DNA of 64,000 bases from Streptomyces albus subsp. albus (GCF_000719865.1 NZ_JOID01000017.1:1-64000); one strand, 5' to 3'; shown: positions 1-8,983, counted from the stretch's first letter. Numbers and translations: made by a program. The notes: generated by a model from the letters alone, not told the origin.

Positions 1-99
1 TATGACAAACGCGACTACATCTTCAATGGCACTCTGACCGTCACCGCGATCGTCATCTGGCTCCGAGACACCGTCCAAGAGCCATCAGAAACGACCTAG
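1..99 (+). CDS. IS5-family transposase, C-terminal fragment (cut by window start)
   Basis: The frame is open from the first base to a TAG at 97-99. The end of the protein carries the segment YDKRDYIF followed by a hydrophobic strand and WLRD, a C-terminal pattern I associate with IS5/IS1182-like transposases of Streptomyces. Only 32 residues are visible, so intactness cannot be judged. It converges on the XRE regulator gene, and the two stop regions overlap by a few bases, which suggests that the element landed right at the end of that gene. The family call rests on this short tail only. Confidence 0.6.
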   Translation, partial: YDKRDYIFNGTLTVTAIVIWLRDTVQEPSETT

Positions 100-950
100 T
101 CGCTCGGCATCTGATCGAAGTGGTGGACGGCTGTGAGGATGAGGTCCCGGGCCGCGGTGCCGTAGACCGCTGACTGCTTCAAGAGGGCGAACGCCTTGGT
201 GTACAGCTCGATCTCTCGGGGTTGCGTGACGGAGAGTTCCGCGGAGTAGGTCTCGACGAGGACGAGCCGGGCATCGAACATCGAGAACGAGTTCCCCGGC
301 CATATGGAGGCCGGCGCGGAGCGGGGCACGATGCCGAGGCTGAGCCGGGGAAGCCTCATCACGGCCAGGAGCCGGTCGAGCTGCCCCTTCATCACGTCCG
401 GGCCCCCGAAGTTGGTGTACAGGGCCTGTTCGCCGAGCAGGACGTTGAAAATCCGGTCGCCCCGGTACAGGTACTGCTGCCGCTCAAGCCGCTTCGCCAC
501 GGCCTCTTCGGCATCGTTGGGGATCTCGTAGTAGCTGACGACCTGTTCGAAAACTGCGGAGGCGTATTCCGATGTCTGCAGGGTTCCCCAGACGACTGTG
601 GGGTGCCATATGCGGAACACCTTGGTCTTGCCGTAAACCGGAAGGGCTTGCCGCTGTCGCTGCTCCGCGCCGGCCCGGAGGAGCCGCCGCATGTCGAGCC
701 ACAGTTCATCGACATGGCGGACGGTGGCGATCAGGTCGCCGAGTTGGTCGTCCTGACCGGTGATCTCGCACCAGACGCGGACGTCGTCCTCGCTGGGGCG
801 CTGCTTGCCGTTCTCGATGCGGGAGACCTTCGATTCCTGCCACGCGGCGGCACGGGCGAAGGCCCGGCCGCTGACGAATCCGGCGTCCTTGCGGAAGCCG
901 CGCAGCCGGGCACCCAGCGCTTGCAGTATCTCTTCTACTTGCGTGCTCAC
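96..950 (-). CDS. XRE-family regulator with C-terminal DUF5753-type sensor domain
   Basis: A 284-residue protein started at the GTG at 950, directly after the stop of the DUF6879 gene (7-base gap). Residues 8-64 form a helix-turn-helix domain with the typical recognition segment ESKVSRIENGKQRPS. Residues of about 100-275 match the all-purpose C-terminal domain found on hundreds of Streptomyces XRE proteins (DUF5753 type), including the pattern around WHPTVVWGTLQTSEYA. It is the last gene of a three-gene minus-strand unit with DUF6879. Such XRE plus small-partner loci (WhiJ-like) act in development or antibiotic control. Whether this one controls the divergent lanthipeptide operon is inference. 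A longer upstream reading frame exists but would overlap the neighbouring gene in another frame and is not used. Confidence 0.85.
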   Translation of the reverse strand: MSTQVEEILQALGARLRGFRKDAGFVSGRAFARAAAWQESKVSRIENGKQRPSEDDVRVWCEITGQDDQLGDLIATVRHVDELWLDMRRLLRAGAEQRQRQALPVYGKTKVFRIWHPTVVWGTLQTSEYASAVFEQVVSYYEIPNDAEEAVAKRLERQQYLYRGDRIFNVLLGEQALYTNFGGPDVMKGQLDRLLAVMRLPRLSLGIVPRSAPASIWPGNSFSMFDARLVLVETYSAELSVTQPREIELYTKAFALLKQSAVYGTAARDLILTAVHHFDQMPSD

Positions 951-957
951 GGAAAGG

Positions 958-1482
958 TCAGGGCTTGTACTCGGGGTGCGGGACGGCGGCGGCCCACAGG
1001 AGATCCCGCAGGCGCACGCACTCGGCCACGGTGTCCGGGTCTTCGACGATCTCCGAACCGAGCACTCTGCCGTCGGAGTCGAAGTGGCCCACCGCCAGGA
1101 GGCGGTCGTCGTACAGCCACCAGTCGTTGCCGCCCAGGGGGAAGGTGATGTCGTCGGGGAGGCGGTGCCGGGGCAGCCAGCGGATCTCCTCGCCCGCGTC
1201 CTCGTTGAGGGTGGTGGTGGCGTGCTCCCACTGGATGTAGGGGCTGTGCGGCTCGGTGACCACACGGACGCGTCGGACTGTCTTTCCTTCTCCGGTGAGG
1301 CGCCGCATGAGCTGGGTCCACGGTTCCATGTAGGAGTGGTCGACGGCCTCACCGCGCAGCCAGCTTGCGAACGGGCTCTCCTCCCCGGGGACGGAATAGT
1401 CGTCCCTCAGCTCCAGGTGGAATGCGTCCTGCGCGAAGCTCTCAAAGAGCTGGTTGCGCTCGGCGCTGGAGATCAGCTCCAC
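958..1482 (-). CDS. DUF6879 family protein
   Basis: A 174-residue cytosolic protein beginning at a GTG (1482). It is acidic and Trp-rich, with segments such as IRWLPRHRLPDD and WWLYDDRLLAVGHF that match the DUF6879 family, which in Streptomyces is nearly always encoded beside an XRE regulator of the DUF5753 kind. No catalytic motif or membrane segment is visible. Its start overlaps the end of the upstream gene by about 40 bases, so the three genes are probably translated together. Known role: none. A role as partner or antagonist of the neighbouring XRE protein is inferred only from the constant gene pairing. Confidence 0.8.
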   Translation of the reverse strand: MELISSAERNQLFESFAQDAFHLELRDDYSVPGEESPFASWLRGEAVDHSYMEPWTQLMRRLTGEGKTVRRVRVVTEPHSPYIQWEHATTTLNEDAGEEIRWLPRHRLPDDITFPLGGNDWWLYDDRLLAVGHFDSDGRVLGSEIVEDPDTVAECVRLRDLLWAAAVPHPEYKP

Positions 1483-1861
1483 GCGGTTCCTCCAGTAGGG
1501 CGGTGATGGCGGTCTTGGGGACCTCGACGACGGTCTCGTAGTCGGGAATCTCCATCTGGGCGAGGGCCTCGGGGTCGGTCACCTCGCGGCCCTGGACAAC
1601 GAACGTACCGCCCGGGGTCAGGATCATGACCGGGTCCTCGACGCGCCTGATCTCCCCGGTCGGCAGGCCGTCCTCCGTGAGGTGCTCGAACAGCTCCGTG
1701 GGCACCTCCACCGCCGTCTGCCCCTCGGGGACATCGAGTCGCATCAGCAGGTCGTTCGCGTAAATCCTCCAGCCCTGGACGAGGTAGGTGTCGCGGTCCG
1801 TGGCGTACAGGGTCGGACAGTCGCCGGTCGTGGAGTTCTTCCCGAGGAACCGTAGCTTCAT
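1442..1861 (-). CDS. Hypothetical protein, first gene of the XRE/DUF6879 unit
   Basis: A 139-residue protein. The ATG at 1861 has a good GGGAGAA ribosome site; an upstream in-frame ATG gives an implausible Arg-rich extension. The N-terminal part is a predicted all-beta segment containing CPTLYATDRDTYLVQGW, and the middle contains a similar strand pattern around GGTFVVQGREV, so the protein may consist of two related beta units. There is no signal peptide or membrane span. I do not recognise a named family. It shares a promoter region with the divergent lanthipeptide methyltransferase gene and is probably the first gene of the minus-strand unit. Confidence 0.7.
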   Translation of the reverse strand: MKLRFLGKNSTTGDCPTLYATDRDTYLVQGWRIYANDLLMRLDVPEGQTAVEVPTELFEHLTEDGLPTGEIRRVEDPVMILTPGGTFVVQGREVTDPEALAQMEIPDYETVVEVPKTAITALLEEPRGADLQRRAQPAL

Positions 1862-2255
1862 GGTCGTTCTCCCGTCTGCAGTCTTGCGCGGGTTTGCTCG
1901 ACGCGACGATGGTCGGGGACACATCAGGGGCCGTCAATCGACTTGCTGCAAACTCGCGCAATCTTCTTGGGGCTTGGGTGGAGCTCGCTCTACGTTCGTT
2001 CGCGAACCCGGACAACGGAGGTGGCCGCCCCGCGCTGCGGTACCGAGGGGAGATGTGCGGTGGCCGGTGTGGCGGACGAATCCCGGCCGTTGGCAGCCTG
2101 CCGATCGACACGGTGCTGATCATGGACAGCATCGGCGCCGCCCTGGGGCGTAACCCGCGAGGGCGTCGACACCACAACGGCACCCGTCATCAGTCACCTC
2201 TGTATCGCACTGCCCCCCGACCCTTCGGCGCACATCGCCGACAAGGAGAACGCTC
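1862..2255. promoter_or_regulatory. Divergent intergenic region with a 14-bp inverted repeat
   Basis: This 394-base gap separates the minus-strand XRE unit from the plus-strand lanthipeptide operon and must hold promoters for both. It carries TTGCGCGGGTTTGC at 1884-1897 and its near-perfect inverse GCAAACTCGCGCAA at 1948-1961 (13 of 14 positions match as an inverted repeat, centres 64 bases apart). This arrangement would suit a regulator bound at two sites, possibly the XRE protein. The methyltransferase start at 2256 has an AAGGAGA ribosome site. No gene is seen here. Confidence 0.5.
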
Positions 2256-3503
2256 GTGGATGACGCCTTCGGCACGACAACCGGGAACCGCGACGACAAC
2301 CCTGCGTCCGAGCGGCAACTGCGTGACGCCATGGTGCGGCGGCTGATCGAGTTGGGTGCTGCCCGCAGCCCTCGTGTGCTGGCTGCGTTCCGCTCGGTCC
2401 CCCGGCACCTGGCCACTCCCGGGCTTACCATGGCCAAGGCGTACGACGCCGAGTACGCGGCGGTGACGAAGACCGACGCGGAGGGGGTGGACATCAGCTC
2501 GGTGTCGGCTCCGCGCATCCAGGCCCTGCAGATCGAGCAGGCCGGCATCGAGCCGGGGATGCGCGTCCTGGAGATCGGCTCGGGCGGGGTGAACGCGGCC
2601 TACCTCGCCGAGTTGGTGGGTGAGCGGGGCCACGTCGTCACGATGGACATCGACCGGGATGTCATCCGGCGGGCGGAGGACTTCCTCACGGCGACCGGCC
2701 ACCGCAACGTCACTGTGGTCACCGGCGACGGCGAGCTCGGCGCACCCGGCCACGCACCGTACGACCGTATCGTCGTCACTGTTCAGGCCGCGGATGTCCC
2801 GCCCGCGTGGGTCCATCAACTCCAGCAGGGCGGACGGCTCGTGGTGCCGCTGCGGATGCGTGGCATGACCCGCACGGTGGCCCTCGTCCGCGACGGTGAG
2901 CACTTGGTCAGCGACGGGTTGGAGCTGTGCGGCTTCGTCCCGATGCAGGGTGCCGGCGAGAACCGGGTACGCCTGGCCGTCCTTCACGACACCCAGGGCG
3001 AGGAGGTCGCCCTGCGCCTGGACGGCCACCCGGAGCCCGATCCCCAGGCCCTGCGTGCCGCGCTGCACGCACCGCGCGCCGAGGCGTGGTCCGGAGTGAC
3101 GCTCGCAGGCGAGGAGTCCAACGAGCACTTGGACCTCTGGCTGATGACCGCCCTGGACAACCTGCCCCTGATGGCGGCGAAGCCCGCCGCCCGGCAGCGC
3201 GGTCTGGTCGCCTCCGCATCGCCGCTCGGCGTGCCGACCCTCGTGGAGGGCGACAGCTTCGCCTACCGGACCGTGCGCCGCACCGACCGCCCGGACCGGT
3301 TCGAACTGGGTGCGGTCGGCCACGGGCCGCGGGGCAAGGCTGTCGCCGAGCGCTTGGTCGAGGAGATCCGGACCTGGGACCGCAGCCACCGCGGACACCG
3401 CGCGCACATCGAGGTCCACCCGGCCGGAACGCCGGACGACCAGCTCCCCGCGGGCCGCGTCATCAACCGGCCGCACACGCGGGTCACGATCTCCTGGCCG
3501 TGA
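2256..3503 (+). CDS. FxLD-system lanthipeptide methyltransferase (PIMT-like)
   Basis: A 415-residue AdoMet-dependent methyltransferase related to protein-L-isoaspartate O-methyltransferases. Motif I is VLEIGSGG at residues 104-111, followed by the MDIDRD motif that binds the ribose. The protein is much longer than housekeeping PIMT (about 210 residues) because of a C-terminal half of roughly 200 residues typical of the FxLD-system lanthipeptide methyltransferases. Known for relatives in class I clusters (OlvSA type): methylation of an Asp side chain in the cyclised peptide, giving aspartimide and then isoaspartate. Applied here that is inference; the precursor does contain Asp43 and Asp46 near the Cys-rich core. 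The GTG start has the ribosome site AAGGAGA. First gene of the lanthipeptide operon. Confidence 0.85.
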   Translation: MDDAFGTTTGNRDDNPASERQLRDAMVRRLIELGAARSPRVLAAFRSVPRHLATPGLTMAKAYDAEYAAVTKTDAEGVDISSVSAPRIQALQIEQAGIEPGMRVLEIGSGGVNAAYLAELVGERGHVVTMDIDRDVIRRAEDFLTATGHRNVTVVTGDGELGAPGHAPYDRIVVTVQAADVPPAWVHQLQQGGRLVVPLRMRGMTRTVALVRDGEHLVSDGLELCGFVPMQGAGENRVRLAVLHDTQGEEVALRLDGHPEPDPQALRAALHAPRAEAWSGVTLAGEESNEHLDLWLMTALDNLPLMAAKPAARQRGLVASASPLGVPTLVEGDSFAYRTVRRTDRPDRFELGAVGHGPRGKAVAERLVEEIRTWDRSHRGHRAHIEVHPAGTPDDQLPAGRVINRPHTRVTISWP

Positions 3504-3565
3504 CGCGCACGCCTCTCGACCAGGACGTATGGCACCCACCCAGCTCTTGTAGTGAGGAGAACGTG

Positions 3566-3760
3566 ATGGCACCGCAGAACACCGGAATCGCCCTGAAGGC
3601 CGCTACGGATTTCGGGGCCGTTGGAGACTCGGACTTCGATCTCCGCATCGAGACCGTGGCTTCCGCCCCTGTCCTCGGTTCGCTGCTGAACGACACCAGC
3701 GACAACTGCGGATCCACCTGCCAGTCCGCCTGCTCCAACAGCACCTGCATCGGCGGCTGA
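3566..3760 (+). CDS. FxLD-type lanthipeptide precursor peptide
   Basis: A 64-residue peptide with a strong GAGGAGA ribosome site. The leader contains FDLRIETV at residues 24-31, matching the FxLD leader motif except that Arg replaces the usual Asp after Leu. The C-terminal part is rich in Ser and Thr (13 in the last 32 residues) and contains four Cys (48, 52, 56, 61) in the pattern DNCGSTCQSACSNSTCIGG, which suits up to four (methyl)lanthionine rings. It lies between the methyltransferase and LanB genes, as in other FxLD loci. The leader cleavage site is not obvious; no protease gene is in the operon. The peptide is also shorter than most automatic gene-length cutoffs. Confidence 0.9.
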   Translation: MAPQNTGIALKAATDFGAVGDSDFDLRIETVASAPVLGSLLNDTSDNCGSTCQSACSNSTCIGG

Positions 3761-3836
3761 CATGCCGCGGGAGTCCGGGCCGAGCCTCCTGCCGGCCCGG
3801 ACCCTCGCGCGATCGTCACGAGAAGGAGACACAGCG

Positions 3837-6800
3837 ATGTATCACGCTGTTGATGCGGGCATGATCAGGGCATCCGTCTTCCTGCCGACGGCTACACCGC
3901 CTCCCTGTCCGGACCTGCGCGGCGACACCGCCGCCGACGTGCACCGGTGGCGGGAGTGGGTCGCTCAGGTCTGGGCGGAGGACAGCGTAGCCGCCGCGAT
4001 CGAGGTCGCCACACCCCGCTTCGCCGATTCCATCCGCCAGGTACTCAGCGAACAGCGCCGACGCCCGCGCCTGGTCCGACGCACCACCATCTCCCTGCTC
4101 CGTTACCTGCTGCGGATGCAGCACCGCGCCACCCCCTTCGGGCTGTTCGCCGGGCCGGCCCCTCTGCACATCGGCCGCACGGCACGAGTGCGCTGGGGCA
4201 CAGCCCACCGCGCCTTCGCACGCGCCGACGCGGTGTGGCTGAGTGATGTCATCACCACCCTCGAACGCGACCCGGACGTGCTGCGGCACCTGCACGTCAT
4301 CGCCAACTCCACCTGCACCGTGCGCGGCGCCCGGTTGACCGTTCAGCACCAGCCGGGCACCGCCGGCCCCACCGACACGCGGCTGCGGCGCACCCCGGTT
4401 GTCGAAGCCGTGCTGACCCTGGCCCGGACTCCCATCACGGTCGGTGACCTCGCGGCCAAGCTGTGCGGCGACTACCCCAGTACCCCGCCCACGGTCATCG
4501 CGGACATGCTCCGCGACCTCGTCGCCCATCGCGTGCTCCTGAGCTGCCTGCATGCCCCCATGACCTGCGACGACGCACTCGGCCACCTGATCGACCAGCT
4601 CGAAACCACTGAAGCCGCCCCTGACACGGCCGGGAAGCTGCGGCAGATCCACACACTCCTCACCCGCCACGACAGCGGCCCACCAGGCGGGCAACGCGTC
4701 GTGCGAGCACAGGCCACCGCGCGGATGAACGCCCTGGTCGACACCACGGACCGCGGCCTGGTCGTCAACCTCCGACCCGACTGCGACATCGTCCTCCCGG
4801 AGATCGTGACCCGCGAGGCCGGTCACGCCCTGGATGTCATGTCCCGGATCACGCCTTACCCGAACGGCTCCCCGGCCTGGAACGACTACCGGGCCCGTTT
4901 CCTGGAGCGCTACAGCATGGGCGCCACCGTCCCCTTACGGGACCTCACGGACCCGGACACCGGCCTCGGATTCCCCGTCGGCTACCGCGGCACGGTCCTC
5001 AAACGTCCGATCCTGGGCACCAGCCGCCGCGACGAGCATCTCCTCGCGCTCGCCCAGCACGCAGCCCTCAACGACCAGCGCGAGATCGTCATCGGCGAGC
5101 AGGACATCCAGGCACTGTCCCTCGGCGAACCCGACCAGGTCCCCGCGCACGCCGAACTGTGCTTCACCGTGCTGTCGCCCACCCTCACAGACCTGGAACG
5201 CGGCCGGTTCACCCTCACCACGGCCGGGCTGTCCCTGGCCGCCGGCACCACCACCGGCCGCTTCCTCACCATGCTGGAACGGCCCGACAAAGCGCGGATG
5301 ATCGCCGCGTACGCCTCCCTGCCGACGCTCACCACCGGCGCGGCCCGCGCCCAGGTCTCCAGCCCACCGCTGCGGCTGCCGACACACAACGTCGCACGAG
5401 CCCCGGCCGTCGTGCCGGACGTGCTCTCCGTGGGGGAGCACAACCCGCACGCCACCCTTGACGTGGCCGACCTCGGCGTCGTCGCCGACGCCCAGCGCCT
5501 GTACCTGGTGTCGCTGTCCACCGGCCGACCGGTCGAACCGTCCGTGATGAACGCGGTGGAGCTCAGCCACGCCACCCACCCGCTGGTCCGCTTCGTGTGT
5601 GAACTGCACCGCGCGCACACCGCGGTCCTCCTTCCCTTCGCCTGGGGCGCGGCGGCACAGCTGCCCTTCCTGCCCGAAGTGCGCGTCGGCCGCACCATCC
5701 TGTCCGCCGCCTGCTGGCGGCTGCGCACCCGAGACCTCCGCGACGGCGGCAACTGGGTCTTCCGCTTCACCGACTGGCGCATCCGCTACGGCGTCCCGCG
5801 TACCGTCTACATCGGCAGCGACGACCAGCGGCTGCGCCTGGACCTCGACGTACCGGCCCACGTCCAACTCCTCCGCGCCGAACTGGACCGGAACGAGACC
5901 GTGGCGCTGCACGAGGCGCCCCCAAAGGGCGCGTTCGGCTGGCTGGGACGCGCGCACGAGATCACCATCCCCTTCGCCGCCGACCAGCAGCCCACCCCCA
6001 CGCCCGTCCGCCGGACCGCGACCGTGGTCGGCCGCGACTCCGGCCGGCTGCCGGGCGCCTGCGCCTGGGCGTACCTGAAGCTGTACGGCAACGCCGACCA
6101 CGCGCCGGAGGTGCTGACCACCCACCTGCCGAGGCTGCTGAGAGACTGGGGCACTGAGGGACCGGACTGGTGGTTCACCCGCTACGCCGATCCCGACCGT
6201 CACCTGCGCCTGCGGATCCGCCTGCCGAACCCGCGCGCCTTCGGTGACGCCGCGCAGCGCGTCGCCGCATGGGCGGCAGAACTCCGCGCCGAGGGCCTGC
6301 TCCAGCGCGTGCAGTGGGACACCGACGAGCCGGAGACCGGACGCTACGGCACCGGGCTCATCCTGCGAGCCGCCGAAGGAGTCTTCGCCACCGACTCCGC
6401 CGCCGCCGTCGCGCAGCTGGCCCTGCCCATTCCCGACGACCTTCGGCCGGCCGTCACCGCCGCCGGCTTCGTGGACATCGCCGACGCCTTCCTCGGCTCA
6501 TCGGCCAAGGGCCGGGCATGGCTGACAACGAACCTCCTGAGGAACGAGGGCCAGGCTGCCGCCCGCGACGTACTCGCCGCAGCCGTCCGCTTCACCACCC
6601 CGGGTCACGGCTACGCCGCCTTGCGAGCCCTGCCCGACGGCGACCACGTCGCCAGGACGTGGGCCTTGCGCCGAGGTGCCCTGGCCGCCTACCGCCAAGC
6701 CCTCAGCGCGCACGGCCCCGAACCGGTCGCTGTTCTGCCATCCCTGCTGCACATGCACCACAACCGCACCGCAGGCATCAACCCCGACGGCGAAGCCACC

Positions 6801-6866
6801 TGCCGCCGCCTCGCGCGCGCCGCCGCACTCTCCTGGACCGCCCGCACCGAAGGAGCCCCACGGTGA
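3837..6866 (+). CDS. lanB: Class I lanthipeptide dehydratase LanB (full length)
   Basis: A 1009-residue enzyme; the ATG at 3837 follows AGAAGGAG, and an upstream ATG at 3762 is rejected. The N-terminal two thirds (from RRTTISLLRYLLRMQHRATP around residue 80) is the glutamylation domain that uses glutamyl-tRNA to activate Ser/Thr. The C-terminal part from about residue 738 (ACAWAYLKLYGN, then RLRIRLPNP) is the SpaB_C elimination domain. Together they make dehydroamino acids in the precursor. A TTA leucine codon lies in frame at 4935-4937 (in VPLRDL), suggesting dependence on the bldA tRNA. The stop overlaps the LanC start by four bases (GTGA). Confidence 0.93.
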   Translation: MYHAVDAGMIRASVFLPTATPPPCPDLRGDTAADVHRWREWVAQVWAEDSVAAAIEVATPRFADSIRQVLSEQRRRPRLVRRTTISLLRYLLRMQHRATPFGLFAGPAPLHIGRTARVRWGTAHRAFARADAVWLSDVITTLERDPDVLRHLHVIANSTCTVRGARLTVQHQPGTAGPTDTRLRRTPVVEAVLTLARTPITVGDLAAKLCGDYPSTPPTVIADMLRDLVAHRVLLSCLHAPMTCDDALGHLIDQLETTEAAPDTAGKLRQIHTLLTRHDSGPPGGQRVVRAQATARMNALVDTTDRGLVVNLRPDCDIVLPEIVTREAGHALDVMSRITPYPNGSPAWNDYRARFLERYSMGATVPLRDLTDPDTGLGFPVGYRGTVLKRPILGTSRRDEHLLALAQHAALNDQREIVIGEQDIQALSLGEPDQVPAHAELCFTVLSPTLTDLERGRFTLTTAGLSLAAGTTTGRFLTMLERPDKARMIAAYASLPTLTTGAARAQVSSPPLRLPTHNVARAPAVVPDVLSVGEHNPHATLDVADLGVVADAQRLYLVSLSTGRPVEPSVMNAVELSHATHPLVRFVCELHRAHTAVLLPFAWGAAAQLPFLPEVRVGRTILSAACWRLRTRDLRDGGNWVFRFTDWRIRYGVPRTVYIGSDDQRLRLDLDVPAHVQLLRAELDRNETVALHEAPPKGAFGWLGRAHEITIPFAADQQPTPTPVRRTATVVGRDSGRLPGACAWAYLKLYGNADHAPEVLTTHLPRLLRDWGTEGPDWWFTRYADPDRHLRLRIRLPNPRAFGDAAQRVAAWAAELRAEGLLQRVQWDTDEPETGRYGTGLILRAAEGVFATDSAAAVAQLALPIPDDLRPAVTAAGFVDIADAFLGSSAKGRAWLTTNLLRNEGQAAARDVLAAAVRFTTPGHGYAALRALPDGDHVARTWALRRGALAAYRQALSAHGPEPVAVLPSLLHMHHNRTAGINPDGEATCRRLARAAALSWTARTEGAPR

Positions 6867-8011
6867 CCACCGCCCCGCCCGTCGCCGACACCGATCTGGC
6901 CACCCGGCAATCCCTTGCGCGCGGCTCCCTCGGCATCACCCTTCTCCATGTCGAACGGGCCCGGCGCGGTCTCATCCCGTGGAAGGCCGTACACCAACGG
7001 CTCGCCGACGTCCGCCTGTCGATCGACGGGAATGAGGCGAGCCTGTTCCTCGGCGCCCCCGCCATGGCCTACGTACTGCACCTGACCGCGGCCGACAGCG
7101 ACCGGTACACGGGAGCCCTGCACACCCTCGACGACATCGTGGCCGCGCACACCCGCCGCCGCCTGGCCGCCGCACACACGCGCATCGACCAAGGCCGGTA
7201 CGCCACCTTCGCCGAGTACGACCTGCTACGCGGCCTGACCGGACTCGGCGCCCTCCTGCTGCGCCGCCGACCGGCAGGCGACGAACTCAAGACCGTCCTG
7301 CACTACCTCGTGCGGCTCACCGAACCCGTGGCCGGACCCAGGAAGCAGCCGCTGCCCGGCTGGTGGGTCGGACACACCCCCTCCAGCCAGAAGACGGCAG
7401 CACCGGGCGGGCACGCCAACGCCGGTCTCGCCCACGGCATCACGGGCCCGCTCGCACTTCTCGCCCTGGCCAAGCGCCGCGGCGTCACCGTCGACGGCCA
7501 CGACACCGCCATGAACCGCATCTGCCACTGGCTCGACCGCATCCGCCACAGCGACCACCGCGGAAGCCGCTGGCCACGCTGGATCTCCCGGACGGGCCCG
7601 GCGCCCATGCGCCCGGCTGCCCCGTCCTGGTGCTACGGCACGCCCGGACTCGCCCGCGCCCAGCAGCTCGCCGCGATCGCCCTCGCGGACGAGAACCGCA
7701 AGAGGATGGCCGAACGTGCCCTGCTGCACTGCCTGACCGATTCCGGACAGCTCGACCAGCTCACCGACCGCGGCCTGTGCCACGGAGCCGGCGGACTCCT
7801 GCGCACCGTCCAACGTGTCGCCGAGGACGCGGAAACCCCCACCGCCTTCACCGACCGGCTCCCCGGACTCCGCGAACGCTTCCTCACCCTCAACCCATCG
7901 GAAGACCCCGGCTTCCTCCAAGGAACGGCGGGATCCACGCTGGCCTTCCAGAGCGCCGAACCCGGCTCCGGACCCGCCACCGACTGGGACGCCTGCCTGC
8001 TCCTGTGCTGA
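6863..8011 (+). CDS. lanC: Lanthionine cyclase LanC
   Basis: A 382-residue cyclase that adds precursor Cys thiols to dehydroalanine or dehydrobutyrine to form (methyl)lanthionine. Zinc-binding residues are visible: Cys257 in WCYGTPG, and Cys306-His307 in CHGAGG. The catalytic-type His in AHGITG (around residue 190) is also present. Length and the alpha-toroid pattern of Gly-rich turns agree with class I LanC. The GTG start overlaps the LanB stop, so translation is coupled. The gene sits between lanB and the stand-alone SpaB_C-type gene in one operon. Confidence 0.92.
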   Translation: MTTAPPVADTDLATRQSLARGSLGITLLHVERARRGLIPWKAVHQRLADVRLSIDGNEASLFLGAPAMAYVLHLTAADSDRYTGALHTLDDIVAAHTRRRLAAAHTRIDQGRYATFAEYDLLRGLTGLGALLLRRRPAGDELKTVLHYLVRLTEPVAGPRKQPLPGWWVGHTPSSQKTAAPGGHANAGLAHGITGPLALLALAKRRGVTVDGHDTAMNRICHWLDRIRHSDHRGSRWPRWISRTGPAPMRPAAPSWCYGTPGLARAQQLAAIALADENRKRMAERALLHCLTDSGQLDQLTDRGLCHGAGGLLRTVQRVAEDAETPTAFTDRLPGLRERFLTLNPSEDPGFLQGTAGSTLAFQSAEPGSGPATDWDACLLLC

Positions 8012-8026
8012 GGAGAAAACAGCGAC

Positions 8027-8983
8027 ATGGACCACAAGGACACCGATTCCCTGGAGGACGCCGTCCTGTCCGTCCTCACCGGCTCACCGATCGAGCAGGC
8101 GGCTTCCCGGACGCGGACATCCCCGGCCCGGTTGGCCGACGCGGTCGAGCGCTACCGTGCCGCCGGCCGGGCCGCACTCGACCCCCAGCCCTCAGGCTGG
8201 CACCAGGTGAACATCGAGTTCGCCGACTACCCCACCGCGGAACACTCTTTCCGCGCGCATCTCCTGTCGGCCCTGTCCACCGGACCCATCGGGGAGTGGT
8301 GGTTCGTGCGGAAGCACCCGTGCTGGCGTCTGCGTATCCACCCGGGACCGGATGGGCGGACCGAGGACGCCGTCACGCGTATCACCGAAGCCCTCGACAA
8401 CACCCTGGCCCTCGGCGTGATCAGGCGATGGCGACTCGCCCTGTACGAGCCGGAGAGCATTGCCTTCGGCGGGCCGGAAGGGATCAGGCTGACGCACAGC
8501 CTCTTCCACGCCGACAGCGTCGGCGTACTCGACTACCAGCAACACACCGCCGACGGCATCGAGGGCCTCCCCGGGGACAAGGAGGCCTCCCTCCTCGTCA
8601 CCACCCTCTTCCTGCGTGCTGCCGGACTGGAGTGGGGCGAACAGGGAGACGTGTGGGGCCGGGTCGAAGCCGGACGACCGCTCCCCGCAGACGTGTCCCC
8701 CGAGCAGGTCGGCAGCATGGCGGCCCCGCTACAGCGACTGCTCACGGCCGACGCCCGTCCCGCAATCGTCGACGGTCCTCTGACCCCTCTGACGGGGTGG
8801 ATCAGCGGCATGCAGCGCGGCGGCCGAGCCCTCGCGGAGGCCGCACACGCCGGCAACCTGCAGCTCGGCCTGCGCTCCCTTCTGACCCGGCACATCCTCT
8901 TTCACTGGAACCGCATGGGCTTCACCGCAGCCCAACAGGCCATCTGGGCACGCGCGGCCCGGGAAGCGATCCTGGGGAGTTGA
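8027..8983 (+). CDS. Stand-alone thiopeptide-type bacteriocin biosynthesis protein (SpaB_C-like)
   Basis: A 318-residue protein with the ribosome site GAGGAGA. After about 60 variable residues it shows the SpaB_C / thiopeptide-type domain: WHQVNIEF, then EWWFVRKHPCWRLRI, RWRLALYEPESIAFGG and the C-terminal ILFHWNRMG. In lanthipeptide LanB this domain removes glutamate; stand-alone copies in thiopeptide clusters form the pyridine ring, and others use aminoacyl-tRNA chemistry. Here the cluster LanB already has its own elimination domain, so this copy is extra. It may be a second elimination protein or do another step. Such an extra copy seems usual in FxLD loci, but its reaction is not known to me. 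Confidence 0.85.
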   Translation: MDHKDTDSLEDAVLSVLTGSPIEQAASRTRTSPARLADAVERYRAAGRAALDPQPSGWHQVNIEFADYPTAEHSFRAHLLSALSTGPIGEWWFVRKHPCWRLRIHPGPDGRTEDAVTRITEALDNTLALGVIRRWRLALYEPESIAFGGPEGIRLTHSLFHADSVGVLDYQQHTADGIEGLPGDKEASLLVTTLFLRAAGLEWGEQGDVWGRVEAGRPLPADVSPEQVGSMAAPLQRLLTADARPAIVDGPLTPLTGWISGMQRGGRALAEAAHAGNLQLGLRSLLTRHILFHWNRMGFTAAQQAIWARAAREAILGS

